DNA of 64,000 nucleotides from NCBI RefSeq assembly GCF_024721155.1, contig NZ_JAHVAP010000017.1, forward strand, positions 18,335 to 82,334. Direction: 5' to 3'. Of this stretch, positions 26,944-36,084 are shown in pieces (positions within the stretch are counted from its first letter, which is position 1; each line of letters starts with the position of its first letter). This stretch comes from Mucilaginibacter phenanthrenivorans. GTDB taxonomy: Bacteria; Bacteroidota; Bacteroidia; Sphingobacteriales; Sphingobacteriaceae. A program made the position numbers and the translations under genes. The notes under the pieces were generated by a model. It was not told where the DNA came from, made no database searches, and worked only from the letters and a program-made list of their open reading frames with translations.

Positions 26944-27020
26944 AAGTCTTTAGTCGAAAGTCTTTAGTCAAATTAGGTCTTTTTCCGACTTAGGACTCCA
27001 GACTTCCGACTCAAGACTAA
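26944..27020. repeat. GACT-family interspersed palindrome
   Basis: Alternating AGTCTTTAGTC units on the left and GACTTAGGACT/GACTTCCGACT units on the right form an imperfect hairpin between two convergent genes. Related tracts lie at 32701, 42281, 42484, 56384 and 58348. Confidence 0.75.
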
Positions 27021-27028
27021 GCGTCAAT

Positions 27029-27910
27029 TTATGATTGAGACGACACCAATTCTCCTAGCTGCTCCCAATTCGTTATTGATTCATGAATGCCCAGCATGCC
27101 GGCAATCAGCATAAATATATCAGCAGGTGTTTTACCGCTTTCGCGCAGGTAGCGGACGGAGGTTGCGCCTGCGGATTTGGAAAGCTTATTACCCTCTTCG
27201 GTTAGCAAGGGATGACGATAAAATACGATCTCTGAAAATTGGGGTTTCCCTAAAAGCATTGCCAGTTCCTGTTGCGCCAGGGTTGATGGCCAAAGGTCTT
27301 CGCCTCTCACAATTAAATCTACGCCGTAAAACAGGTCATCAACTACCGAAGTTAGCTGATATGCCGGGAACCCATCCTTTTTACGCACAACAAAATTGTG
27401 CATCTCACCAGGTAGCTTCGATTTAATTATATCACCATTATAATTTTTAACCTGCAACACTGTACTCGCTTTTGTTATAAGCCGCCAGCTTGCATTTTCT
27501 GTTGATAAGGCAATATTCTTATTCATACACAAACATTCGTCTCCCGCATTTAGCTGGCTGCGCGAACAGGTGCAGGCATAAATTTTATGCTCATCGCGTA
27601 ATTGTTTAAGCGCGTGGGTATAAAGCGGAATACGGTGCAGCTGGGAATAATTGTCTTCAAAATCTTTAACATCCCGTGGTCCTTCATCCCATGGGATCTC
27701 CAAAAAATTCAGCGTATCAAAAATATCCTGTAAGTATTGTTGATTCACCCTTGCCCGGTCAAGATCGTCTATCCTAAGCAATATTTTGGAGCCATGTTTA
27801 CGGGCTAGCGCAGCAGTAATAATAAACGACAACACATTGCCCACATGCAAAAAACCGCTTGGGGTAGGTGCTATGCGGGTTTTGTTGAAATGTTTGGGCT
27901 GATTGGACAT
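27029..27910 (-). CDS. gluQ: Glutamyl-Q tRNA(Asp) synthetase-like protein
   Basis: This 293-residue class I synthetase paralogue contains only the catalytic core of GluRS. The first signature is PTPSGFLHVGN (16-25, HIGH variant HVGN) and the second is KLSKS. Cys113, Cys115, Cys126 and Cys128 can bind zinc as in GluQ-RS. The anticodon-binding domain of true GluRS (about 470 residues) is absent. Known homologues glutamylate queuosine in tRNA(Asp). It is interesting that aspS lies 12.6 kb away, but they are not linked. The gene is convergent with the histidine kinase. Confidence 0.85.
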   Translation of the reverse strand: MSNQPKHFNKTRIAPTPSGFLHVGNVLSFIITAALARKHGSKILLRIDDLDRARVNQQYLQDIFDTLNFLEIPWDEGPRDVKDFEDNYSQLHRIPLYTHALKQLRDEHKIYACTCSRSQLNAGDECLCMNKNIALSTENASWRLITKASTVLQVKNYNGDIIKSKLPGEMHNFVVRKKDGFPAYQLTSVVDDLFYGVDLIVRGEDLWPSTLAQQELAMLLGKPQFSEIVFYRHPLLTEEGNKLSKSAGATSVRYLRESGKTPADIFMLIAGMLGIHESITNWEQLGELVSSQS

Positions 27911-28011
27911 TCAGTAAAGGAACTAAAGGGATTTGGAAATTCAAAAGAGTTTATTTTTTGAATATTTAGAGGTATTGAAACACAACCGGTGAAAGGATTA
28001 ACTACACCATC

Positions 28012-28172
28012 CAATGCGCCGTAGGTGCAAAATATCGGTAGAAAAATAAATCAAAAAGCAGTTGCGCTCCATCGGTGCGCCACCCCGCAAACATACACGG
28101 CGGTGTTACGTACCTGACGGCACGCTCTTTTCCTCTATTTATTTTCTACCAATATTTGGCCCCGATGGGGCC
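28012..28172. repeat. Interspersed repeat, TCTACCGATATTGG family, copy 1
   Basis: GGTAGAAAAATAAAT near 28036-28050 and ATTTATTTTCTACC near 28137-28150 are near-perfect inverted arms, with a CCCCGATGGGG dyad at the right end. A shorter relative lies at 38500-38577. It fills most of the 321-bp gap between gluQ and the amidohydrolase gene. Confidence 0.7.
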
Positions 28173-28174
28173 AT

Positions 28175-28213
28175 AAAAAATAGCGATGGGTTTAAAACCC
28201 ATCGCTATTTTTT
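28175..28213 (-). terminator. Strong terminator downstream of the amidohydrolase operon
   Basis: Two perfect 19-nt complementary arms, AAAAAATAGCGATGGGTTT and its reverse complement, are separated by one base. The hairpin has A/T tails on both sides, so it can terminate in either direction. It lies 18 bp beyond the amidohydrolase stop. Confidence 0.9.
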
Positions 28214-28231
28214 AAAAGAGGTAAAAGCGTT

Positions 28232-29560
28232 TTACAAATTTGCCTTCACGCCGTATTTCTCGGCAAACTTGCGGTAAAGCTGTTTGTGCAGGTTATCTAA
28301 ATTGATATTCCTTCCCTGTATAAATGCATTATCCACATCGATAGTGATCATATCAAGCGCATCGCCTTTGGAGATGAATAGGTTGGCATCCTTACCCACT
28401 TCAAGTGTTCCGGTGGTTTTGTCTATTCCCAGTATCTTTGCATTGTTAAGGGTAATCATTGATACCGCCTGTTCTTTGGTCAAGCCGTAGCCAGCTGCCT
28501 CACCAGCCTCAAAGGGCAGGTTACGCTGGCGCCAGAAGCCAATACCGGTTAAGCCATATAACACACCTGCATCCTGCAGCATTTTTGGTAATTTGTAAGG
28601 CAGGTAAACATCGTCCTCATCCTTTTCAGGCAGGCGCTGTGTTTCCTTTAAAATCACCGGCACGTTGTTATCCCTCAGAGTTTCGGTTACCAGGTATGAT
28701 TCGCCGCCGCCCACAATTACCACCTGGACACCCATTTTTTTACCAAAAGCTACTGCCTGCACAATTTCTTTGGCGCCATCGGCATTAACAAATAATTTTT
28801 TGGTGCCATTAAATAAACCTTTCATCGCATCAAGGCGGATGTTGGCCACTTCGGGTTTTGCAATGTCTGAATACGCTTTGGCTTCTTCAAATAACTTCTC
28901 AATTGCATCAATTGCTTTCTGCGCTTTTTCTGCCGGGCTTTCCTGCGGAACGCCCGGTGTTGGAACACCTCTTCTGCGCCCCTGCGCCCGGGCAACCGGC
29001 CAGGTTAAGTGGATCCCGATATCCGTTTTATACGCCGCATCCTGCCAGTTCCAGGCATCCAGCATCACTACTGATGACTGACCGGAAATAGTTCCGCCGT
29101 TCGGTGTAGGCTGTGCCAGCAGGATCCCGTTTGAGCGCACCGTTGGAATAACCTTCGAGTCGGTGTTATACGCCACAATTGAACGAACATTTGGGTTAAG
29201 GTCGCCTGTTTCTTCATCGTCTACCGTTCCCCGTGCACCTTCCTCTATCTCGATAAGGCCGAGCGTGGTTATCGGGCAAATAAAGCCCGGATAGATCTGT
29301 TTGCCGGTAGCGTCGATAACGTCTGCGCCTGCAACGTTAGCTCCCGCGCCTTCGCCAATGGCGGTTATTTTGCCTTTATCAAAAGCGATGTAACCGTTGT
29401 TGATTACCTGGCCATTCCCTACGTGAATGGTGCCGCCTTTTATCACTATCGGTTTTGATTGTGCTTTGGCAGGCGAAATGGTCGCCTGTCCGTATGAGAG
29501 GGTTATGCTTAGCAATAATCCTCCAAAAATTAAAAATATCTTGTTCATCTTAGTTTTCAT
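28232..29560 (-). CDS. Exported amidohydrolase-family protein, apparently lacking the HxH metal site
   Basis: This 442-residue protein has a signal peptide; the better start may be Met5 at 29548 (MNKIFLIFGGLLLS). Residues 35-100 form the composite beta-sandwich of the amidohydrolase family (KGGTIHVGNGQVINNGYIAFDKGKI). Where active members have PGxIDxHxH, this one reads YPGFICPITTLGL, so both metal-binding histidines are missing. The C-terminus (LGIDKTTGTLEVGKDANLFI) is intact. It is therefore likely a non-catalytic partner. It starts 6 bp after the stop of the 1013-residue amidohydrolase gene, and the two are probably one operon and possibly one complex. Confidence 0.85.
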   Translation of the reverse strand: MKTKMNKIFLIFGGLLLSITLSYGQATISPAKAQSKPIVIKGGTIHVGNGQVINNGYIAFDKGKITAIGEGAGANVAGADVIDATGKQIYPGFICPITTLGLIEIEEGARGTVDDEETGDLNPNVRSIVAYNTDSKVIPTVRSNGILLAQPTPNGGTISGQSSVVMLDAWNWQDAAYKTDIGIHLTWPVARAQGRRRGVPTPGVPQESPAEKAQKAIDAIEKLFEEAKAYSDIAKPEVANIRLDAMKGLFNGTKKLFVNADGAKEIVQAVAFGKKMGVQVVIVGGGESYLVTETLRDNNVPVILKETQRLPEKDEDDVYLPYKLPKMLQDAGVLYGLTGIGFWRQRNLPFEAGEAAGYGLTKEQAVSMITLNNAKILGIDKTTGTLEVGKDANLFISKGDALDMITIDVDNAFIQGRNINLDNLHKQLYRKFAEKYGVKANL

Positions 29561-29566
29561 TAGGGA

Positions 29567-32500
29567 TTATTTGCCGTTTGAATTAGTTTGTCCAACACCA
29601 TCGCCTGATACAAACTCATCGTCTTCATCAGCTTCATTATTACGCGGGCGACGACCTGCAGGCCGTTGAGTTACTGCACCCTTGTTTTTGGCCGCAATCA
29701 TTTTTTGGATCAGCCTTGCTTCCTCGGTCTTCATCGCTTTTTGATTGGCAGCGTCCTTATCGATGTCCCAGTATGGAATGCCGTCTACATAAGTTTTTTC
29801 GGCGACAGCATAGATAGAAAGCGGATCGGCAGACCATAATACCAGGTCGGCATCCTTGCCTACCTTAATGCTGCCTACGCGTTTCTCAACGTGCAGCATG
29901 GTGGCCGGATTGATGGTAACCAACTTCAATGCTTCCTCTTCGCTTAGTTTGCCATAGGCTACAGATTTACCGGCCTCCTGGTTAAGGCGGCGGGCCATTT
30001 CCTCATCATCAGAGTTAAATGCTGTTGTGATGCCTACATCGTGCATCAAAGCGCCGTTGTATGGGATGGCCTCGATAACCTCGCTTTTATAAGCCCACCA
30101 ATCGCTAAACGTTGAACCTGCAATACCGTGTGCCTTCATTTTATCGGCAACTTTGTAACCCTCTAAAATATGGGTAAAGGTGTTGATCTTGAAGCCCATC
30201 GAGTCGGCAACATGCATCAGCATGGCTATTTCAGATTGTACATAAGAGTGACAGGTGATAAAACGTTTGCCATCCAATATTTCTACTATGGCATCCAGCT
30301 CGATGTCCCGGCGTACGTTGCTGCCTTTTACAGCGCGTGCGGCTTTGTATTCCTTTGCACGGGTGAACTCATCAATGTAAACTTCCTCAACACCCATGCG
30401 GGTTTGCGGGAAGCGAAGCGCTCCGTTCGACGGGCCATTGTTACTGCCTTTTACGTTTTCGCCAAGGGCAAATTTGATAAAGCCATCTGCACCCTCAAAT
30501 TTCATTTCGTCCGGCAATACTCCCCAGCGGTGTTTGATCAGCTGGGTTTGGCCGCCTATTGAGTTGGCCGAACCATGGAGGATATGTGAGGTGGTAACGC
30601 CGCCCGCCAACTGGCGGTAAAGGTTGATATCTTCAGAATTCAGGATATCGGCTATCCGCACCTCGGCGCTTACCGACTGTGTGCCTTCATTGATGCTGCC
30701 ACTTCCCGCAATGTGCGAGTGCTCGTCGACAATACCCGGCGACAGGTGCTTGCCGGTTGCATCAATAACTTTTGCGTTACCCGCTACCAGCCCTTTGCCT
30801 ATAGCCTTGATTTTTCCATTCTCAATTAGTACATCCGTATTTTTCAGGATGCCGTCCTTGTCGCTTGTCCAAACGGTGGCGTTTTTAAACAGGGTGGTTT
30901 CGGCTTTTGGCAAATCAGTATTACCGTAGGCCATAAACGGATAAACTACCGGGCCAAGAGTAACAGGTTGCTTCGGCGGCTCGGGGCGCGTACGCTCCGG
31001 CGAGGCAGGGCTGGTGTAAGCAGCCGACCATTTCATTTCCGATCCATCAGGCAGGATGCCGCTGCCGGCAAAAGTCAAGGGTGATGTTTTGGTGATATAA
31101 CCGTTCAGCCTGATGTTACCGCTTGGCTTGCTTTTTAAATCGAAATAAATGCTTACCATGTCGCCGGTACGGGTAATGGTACCAGTAGCTTTAGTGCTAT
31201 CCGCACCAGTGCGTTCAAGGTTAACGTTATATGAGCCTGGCGTGCCGCCGATTTTCAAAGCTACACCTGGCAGCGCATCGCTTGAAAAGGCATAGTTCCC
31301 GCGCAGGTCGGTGACGTCCATACGGCTCACCACATACTGGCGGCCCTCAACCCAATTCTCATAAATTATATTGTCCTTTTTAAACAAGTTGTCAGAAGTA
31401 ATAATAAAGTTGGCCATTTTGCCTTTAGCAAGTGAGCCTATTTTATCTGCAACCCCCAGCATTTCGGCAGGGATAACGGTTAATGAATTTAAAGCTTGTT
31501 TTTCGCTTAAGCCATTATCAATTGCCGTACGCAGGTTTGTCCAGAAGTCGCGGGCATTTGTTAAGCCGGATGAAGTGATCGCAAATTTGATCCCCGCCTT
31601 TTCCAAAACAGCGGGGTTGGTGGGCGCAAGCTCCCAATCCTTCATTTGCTCATAGCTTACGTTACGCGCGTCAAGCGGATCTTCTACATCAAAAGCTTCC
31701 GGGAAAGTAAGCGGAATAATGAAACTGCCACCTGTTGCCTTCATGGCATCAATGCGGCGATATTCCTGCCCATCAGTTTTAAAAATGTATTGCTTGCCGA
31801 ATTCTTTGCCTATTTTGTTGGCACGCAAAACGCTCAACTGATCGGTTACCTCAAAAATCTGGGGGATATTTTGAACCCGGTTAAACTCATCAAGCGAGAT
31901 GTTATATTCTTCTTTTTGATTTTTATACCATTGTGCATCGTAGTAAGTCTGGCGCAATAAAGCAATACTGCCCATTAATGATGATGGGTAGTTGGTTGCT
32001 GCTGTACCCTTGCTAAATGAATAGTTTGCGGCAGCCTCGCCATTAAGCATTACAAAATTGTCGCGTTCATCACCTAAAGTCACTACGGCAGATGTGCCAC
32101 GGGCTATACCATCACGGATCACGGCATGAACTGCGCCAAAGCCATTCTTTTTAAAGTCCTCTGCCTTTGAAGCATCAGCATGAAATACTGCCTTTACATT
32201 CATTTCGGGTTTTATCGCTTCGTTCCAGCCGTAAGCGCCCGGCTTGGTTGAAACGGGAACAGCAGTACGCCCAAATCCGCCTTGCGCAAACGCGGCGCGC
32301 GGCGCTTCAGGTATACCGTAGGTGGTATAAGCATCAATAAGGCCGGGGTAAATGTATTTGCCCTTCAGGTCGACGGTAACATAACCTTTAGGAATCTTAA
32401 CATCAGCGCCAACAGCTTCAATTACCCTGTCTTTAACCAGTAAGATACCATTGGGAATGGTTTGATCGGCACTTACCACAATGTTTGCATTGGTGAATGC

Positions 32501-32608
32501 GTACTGGCCGGGTCGGATATCCCAGGCGCCGTTTACTGGGAATGTTTGCTGTGCCCTACAGAGCAGAACAAACAACATAGCGCAGCCAAAAAGTAAAATT
32601 TTTTTCAT
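29567..32608 (-). CDS. Exported double-length amidohydrolase
   Basis: This 1013-residue protein has a signal peptide (1-19) and two amidohydrolase-type units. The N-terminal unit (about 20-430) reads YPGLIDAYTTYG at the metal site and lacks the histidines, like the neighbouring 442-residue protein. A beta-rich linker follows (about 430-560). The C-terminal unit (about 580-1000) is complete, with GIVDEHSHIAGSG giving His630 and His632. DNA coding the C-terminus has GSIKVGKDADLVLWS, a normal family end. Substrate unknown; family members include imidazolonepropionases and prolidase-like dipeptidases. The two genes look like products of duplication with loss of one active site. Confidence 0.88.
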   Translation of the reverse strand: MKKILLFGCAMLFVLLCRAQQTFPVNGAWDIRPGQYAFTNANIVVSADQTIPNGILLVKDRVIEAVGADVKIPKGYVTVDLKGKYIYPGLIDAYTTYGIPEAPRAAFAQGGFGRTAVPVSTKPGAYGWNEAIKPEMNVKAVFHADASKAEDFKKNGFGAVHAVIRDGIARGTSAVVTLGDERDNFVMLNGEAAANYSFSKGTAATNYPSSLMGSIALLRQTYYDAQWYKNQKEEYNISLDEFNRVQNIPQIFEVTDQLSVLRANKIGKEFGKQYIFKTDGQEYRRIDAMKATGGSFIIPLTFPEAFDVEDPLDARNVSYEQMKDWELAPTNPAVLEKAGIKFAITSSGLTNARDFWTNLRTAIDNGLSEKQALNSLTVIPAEMLGVADKIGSLAKGKMANFIITSDNLFKKDNIIYENWVEGRQYVVSRMDVTDLRGNYAFSSDALPGVALKIGGTPGSYNVNLERTGADSTKATGTITRTGDMVSIYFDLKSKPSGNIRLNGYITKTSPLTFAGSGILPDGSEMKWSAAYTSPASPERTRPEPPKQPVTLGPVVYPFMAYGNTDLPKAETTLFKNATVWTSDKDGILKNTDVLIENGKIKAIGKGLVAGNAKVIDATGKHLSPGIVDEHSHIAGSGSINEGTQSVSAEVRIADILNSEDINLYRQLAGGVTTSHILHGSANSIGGQTQLIKHRWGVLPDEMKFEGADGFIKFALGENVKGSNNGPSNGALRFPQTRMGVEEVYIDEFTRAKEYKAARAVKGSNVRRDIELDAIVEILDGKRFITCHSYVQSEIAMLMHVADSMGFKINTFTHILEGYKVADKMKAHGIAGSTFSDWWAYKSEVIEAIPYNGALMHDVGITTAFNSDDEEMARRLNQEAGKSVAYGKLSEEEALKLVTINPATMLHVEKRVGSIKVGKDADLVLWSADPLSIYAVAEKTYVDGIPYWDIDKDAANQKAMKTEEARLIQKMIAAKNKGAVTQRPAGRRPRNNEADEDDEFVSGDGVGQTNSNGK

Positions 32609-32700
32609 TTGAATTATTTGTCAGTTAGTTGTTACTAAGATATTAAACATTACCGGATACGATAACCAAGGGTAGCTTAATAATAACTTTGTTACAAAAA

Positions 32701-32738
32701 AGTCCGGAAGTCGGAAAGTCGGTAAAGTCCGGAGGATG
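32701..32738. repeat. GACT-family repeat fragment
   Basis: A one-sided tract of AGTCCGGAAGTCGGAAAGTCGG units lies upstream of the amidohydrolase operon. It matches the GACT repeats at 42281 and 56384. Confidence 0.6.
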
Positions 32739-32766
32739 ATAAGCGGGATGGTGAGTTGTTTTAAAT

Positions 32767-32869
32767 TACGTAGAGACGCAATATTTTGCGTCTCCCACAT
32801 GCAAATTCTACGCAATATCCTTTTTCGACCGTGGATGGTTCAAGACGCGAAGTATCGCGCCTCTACGAG
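32767..32869. repeat. Palindromic repeat with GTAGAGACGC ends
   Basis: CGTAGAGACGC on the left and GCGCCTCTACG on the right bound 100 bp that include two nested hairpins (GACGCAATATTTTGCGTC and GACGCGAAGTATCGCGCC). GTAGAGACGC palindromes of this type are common in Bacteroidota and cyanobacteria (from memory). Confidence 0.75.
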
Positions 32870-32890
32870 GGGAACCGGAAAGGTTTTTAT

Positions 32891-33697
32891 TCAACCCAAT
32901 CTCGATGGCGCAACCCCATAAGCCTTTTTAAAGGCGAATGAAAAATGGGAGAAATCCTTGAAGCCAACTTCCATGTAAACGTCGGAGGTTTTCCAGCCCT
33001 TTTCCTTTATCAGGAAATAGGCGTCATTCAACCGTTTATGCTGCAGCCAGCGATTGGGCGAGGTGTGGAAGATTTTTTTAAAGTCGCGCTTAAACGTTGC
33101 AAGGCTACGACCGGTAAGATAGGCAAAGCGGTTAATATCAACATTGAATTTATAATGTTCATTCATATACGCTTCAAGGTCAATTTTGCCGGGCTCGGTA
33201 AAATCAAACAGCACATCCTTTAATTCAGGATTGGTTTGCAGCAATATCATTATGGCCTCCTTTACCTTTAAGGTGGTCAGCATTTTATTGACATTGCCAG
33301 AGCCATCCATATACGGCGACAGTGAATCTACAAAACTCCTGAACAAATTGTTGGGTTGTAAAAGCACGGCACTTTCGCCGGTATAAGGTTGCCCCATGTG
33401 CAGATTCAACTCTTCACTTACGCTGCGCAAAGTATCCTTATCCATAACCACGGAGATGGTTTTAAATTCGCCTCCTTTAGGGGGATGCTTGGCGAATTTG
33501 GCAAGCTGATTTTTTCGAATGAAGCGGAAATCGCCTTCGTTAAACAGGTAGTTCTTTCCGTTTACATAAATCTCCGAGCTGCCCGACAGGATATAGCCAA
33601 ACACATTTTCCGGTATAAACTGCTCGCCTTCCCTGCTGGTTGCGGAATAACAGGTATAGAGTATTTTGGGTGATGTTTTTTCTTCAGCTTTGGGCAT
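32891..33697 (-). CDS. AraC-family transcriptional regulator
   Basis: I start at Met MPKAEEKT (33697); the open frame runs 55 codons further upstream, but that part is translated intergenic repeat. The 268-residue protein has an N-terminal cupin-like sensor domain (about 20-110, GYILSGSSEIYVNG) and a C-terminal pair of AraC helix-turn-helix motifs (about 170-268: INRFAYLTGRSLATFKRDFK and SDVYMEVGFKDFSHFSFAFK). It lies downstream of an SDR gene on the same strand; regulators of this type are often next to the SDR gene they control (inference). Confidence 0.92.
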   Translation of the reverse strand: MPKAEEKTSPKILYTCYSATSREGEQFIPENVFGYILSGSSEIYVNGKNYLFNEGDFRFIRKNQLAKFAKHPPKGGEFKTISVVMDKDTLRSVSEELNLHMGQPYTGESAVLLQPNNLFRSFVDSLSPYMDGSGNVNKMLTTLKVKEAIMILLQTNPELKDVLFDFTEPGKIDLEAYMNEHYKFNVDINRFAYLTGRSLATFKRDFKKIFHTSPNRWLQHKRLNDAYFLIKEKGWKTSDVYMEVGFKDFSHFSFAFKKAYGVAPSRLG

Positions 33698-33719
33698 ATA
33701 GGTCAAATTTAAGAATTTA

Positions 33720-33866
33720 TGCGCGGATGTGCGGATATGCAAATGTGCGGATGAAAAACGCTTATCTGTGTTTATCGAGTGGGTTACATTGACGTTAACG
33801 CTTGGTGCAGAAACCCACCGCCGATTTACATATCCGCACATCCGCACATCAGAAATCCGCACATCA
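33720..33866. repeat. Palindromic repeat of GCGGATGTGC units
   Basis: GCGCGGATGTGCGGATATGC at the left and ATATCCGCACATCCGCACAT at the right form long inverted arms around about 75 bp. The element fills the gap between the AraC and SDR genes and encodes the spurious N-terminal extension of the AraC frame. Confidence 0.8.
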
Positions 33867-34748
33867 CTACCTGATATTCAAAATCGCCTTTCCGGCCTCT
33901 GTTTCCAGGAAATTTTCAGACTCGTCGTGGTCCGTCGAAAGGCTCACGGGCAGCCATTTTTCAAGTTCGGCGCGGCGGGCCTCATCGGCCAGCTTTAACA
34001 TCCCTATTGCCTCACTGCCCAATACCAAATGTACGGGAGGCTCGGGGCTGTTAACAAGCTCAATCATCGCCTTTGCAGCCTTGTCCGGATCGCCCATCGG
34101 CACAAATTTGCCGCTCGCAAAAAAGTCGGCGCGCATGCCCACACTTTGTTCGTAGCCCTCTATTGTGGGTGCGTAACTCATGGATGCACCGGCCCAATCG
34201 GTACGAAAACCGCCCGGCTCAACGCTGGTAACAAATATACCCAATGGCGCTACTTCCTTTGCTAATGCCTCGGTAAAGCCACCTAAGCCAAACTTAGCAG
34301 CCTGATACATACTTAAGCCGGCATTACCTACCCTGCCGCCAACAGAACTGATCTGCAAAATTCGGCCCGAACGTTGTTTACGCATATGTGGCAATACCGC
34401 ACGGGTAATTTCAATTGGGGCATACAAATTTGTTTCCAGCTGACTGCGCACCTGCTCATCGGTGAACGCCTCGGCGGCACCAATAATTCCAAAGCCAGCA
34501 TTGTTCACCAACACATCAATTTTGCCGAAATGTGCTACGGCATCCGCAACTGCATCATAAACCTCATCATGATTGGTTACATCAAGTTTTATGGGATGGA
34601 TCTGACCCGGGTATCTTTCAACCAGGTCGATTAATGTATTTATGTCCCTTGCTGTTGCCACAACTTTATCGCCGCTTGCAAGCACTGCTTCTGTAAGGCT
34701 GCGCCCAAGTCCGCGGGAACTGCCTGTTATAAACCAAATTTTTGTCAT
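33867..34748 (-). CDS. SDR-family oxidoreductase
   Basis: This classical short-chain dehydrogenase has cofactor motif TGSSRGLGRS near the N-terminus, the NNAG motif and the catalytic pair in YQAAK, with the Ser in ISSVGG. I start at Met MTKIWF (34748); the frame is open for 14 more codons without family support. Length is about 293 residues. The Arg in the Gly-rich motif and the ATARD segment after the second strand favour NADP. Substrate unknown. It precedes an AraC regulator. Confidence 0.92.
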   Translation of the reverse strand: MTKIWFITGSSRGLGRSLTEAVLASGDKVVATARDINTLIDLVERYPGQIHPIKLDVTNHDEVYDAVADAVAHFGKIDVLVNNAGFGIIGAAEAFTDEQVRSQLETNLYAPIEITRAVLPHMRKQRSGRILQISSVGGRVGNAGLSMYQAAKFGLGGFTEALAKEVAPLGIFVTSVEPGGFRTDWAGASMSYAPTIEGYEQSVGMRADFFASGKFVPMGDPDKAAKAMIELVNSPEPPVHLVLGSEAIGMLKLADEARRAELEKWLPVSLSTDHDESENFLETEAGKAILNIR

Positions 34749-35031
34749 TGCTTTAAATTTTTGTTTATACAAAGGTAACCCGGCAAGCACCGGACTGTTT
34801 TGTTAGGAAGCTCAATCTATTTTGTTGGAAAGCTCAAATCGGGGCTAAATTTCGCGGACTTATATCATAGAGAGACCGGTGCGCTTACAAAAAGACCTTA
34901 AATGAAAAATTTATGAAATTTTAATTGCCTTTTTGTTGAAATATCCAAATTTTAACACAATATTGCCTTTATCTTCATATGTAAATATCTGATATTTACT
35001 TTACCAAAATAAACCGGCGAGGGAGCGTTAT

Positions 35032-35559
35032 ATGAAAAGGAATGTTTTATTTATTGCAATTATTTTGCCTTTGTTATTTGGCCGTTGCGCCATGATGCAG
35101 TCTATCGTAAAGTCAACCTTTCCATACACTACAACCCTGGTTATTCCAAAAACATCAAAAACGGGTGAGGATCTCTCGGTTACAGGCATGGCCACCAGCT
35201 TTGACCAGGATTTCAAGAAAGACGGGAACAACGCGTCAAAGATAAGCGAGGTACGTATGGTTTCAGCCAGGCTGGAGGCTAAAGACCCGTCGGACTTTAA
35301 CATTGGCAGCATGTCGTCGGTGAAAATATATATGGCTAAGGCAGATGGCACTGAAGAAGTATTAATAGCATCGCGCACGGATATCACACCGTCTGTGGGT
35401 AACGGCATCGTACTCGACATAGATAATTCAACCTTTTTAGATCAGCGCATGCGCGAGTCGCAGGTGCGCATTAAGATGGTTTATAAGCTGCGTAATGCTA
35501 TCGGTACCGACGTCAACCTGCACCTGGTATTGGGCCTTGGCGCTTACCCGGCCAATTAA
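35032..35559 (+). CDS. Exported protein of unknown function
   Basis: This 175-residue protein has an N-terminal hydrophobic signal (1-18) ending at Cys19 in LLFGRC. The Arg before the Cys departs from the usual lipobox, so lipidation is uncertain. The rest is beta-rich with LEAKDPSDFNIGSMSSVKIY and regular strand spacing; I recognise no family. It is convergent with panD with one base between the stop codons, and stands alone upstream. Confidence 0.75.
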   Translation: MKRNVLFIAIILPLLFGRCAMMQSIVKSTFPYTTTLVIPKTSKTGEDLSVTGMATSFDQDFKKDGNNASKISEVRMVSARLEAKDPSDFNIGSMSSVKIYMAKADGTEEVLIASRTDITPSVGNGIVLDIDNSTFLDQRMRESQVRIKMVYKLRNAIGTDVNLHLVLGLGAYPAN

Positions 35560-35560
35560 A

Positions 35561-35911
35561 TTATTTCAGCAGCTTATTGTCATTATCAGGGAACACCAAT
35601 ATAGGCTCATATTTGCGGGCCTCTTCAACTTCCATGTAAGCGTATGACATGATGATCACAATATCACCCACCTGCGCGAGCCTTGCTGTTGCGCCATTAA
35701 GGCAAATAGTCCCTGTGCCACGCTCACCTTTTATTACATAGGTTTCAAAGCGTGCGCCATTGTTGTTATTTACAATCTGCACCTTTTCGTTCGGTATAAT
35801 ATTAGCTGCATCTATCAAATCCTCATCAATGGTAATACTGCCAACGTAATTCAATTCAGCCTGTGTTACCCTTACCCGGTGAAGTTTGGATTTTAATACT
35901 TCAATTATCAT
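35561..35911 (-). CDS. panD: Aspartate 1-decarboxylase proenzyme
   Basis: This 116-residue pyruvoyl enzyme makes beta-alanine from aspartate for pantothenate synthesis. The self-cleavage site YVGS (Gly24-Ser25) yields the pyruvoyl group on Ser25. LKSKLHRVRVTQAEL, GERGTGTICLNGAAAR-like and VGDIVIIMSYA segments match the family. Lys9, Arg-rich start and Asn72-like residues are present. Full length. No other pantothenate gene is in the window. Confidence 0.95.
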   Translation of the reverse strand: MIIEVLKSKLHRVRVTQAELNYVGSITIDEDLIDAANIIPNEKVQIVNNNNGARFETYVIKGERGTGTICLNGATARLAQVGDIVIIMSYAYMEVEEARKYEPILVFPDNDNKLLK

Positions 35912-36044
35912 AGGGCAAAGGTAGAAATAATTTAGTGAGTGATGCGCAGTGAATTGTGAGCCGGATGTAATAAGATGAGTAGTGGATTGTGAGCCGGATT
36001 TAGCTATCGTTCAAGCAGCTCTCCATTCACTACCCACAAAAAAA

Positions 36045-36077
36045 TTTGGATATTAAAACTTAAATCACTTATCTTCG
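36045..36077 (+). promoter_or_regulatory. Putative greA promoter
   Basis: TTTG at 36045-36048 and TATCTTCG at 36070-36077 (TAnnTTTG with one mismatch) are spaced by 21 bp. A start near 36084 would give a greA leader of about 140 nt. Confidence 0.45.
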
Positions 36078-36084
36078 TTTTACA

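Noticed and set aside
28665..29081. 138-residue plus-strand frame inside the amidohydrolase gene
   Set aside because: It is antisense to conserved family segments and has no independent support.
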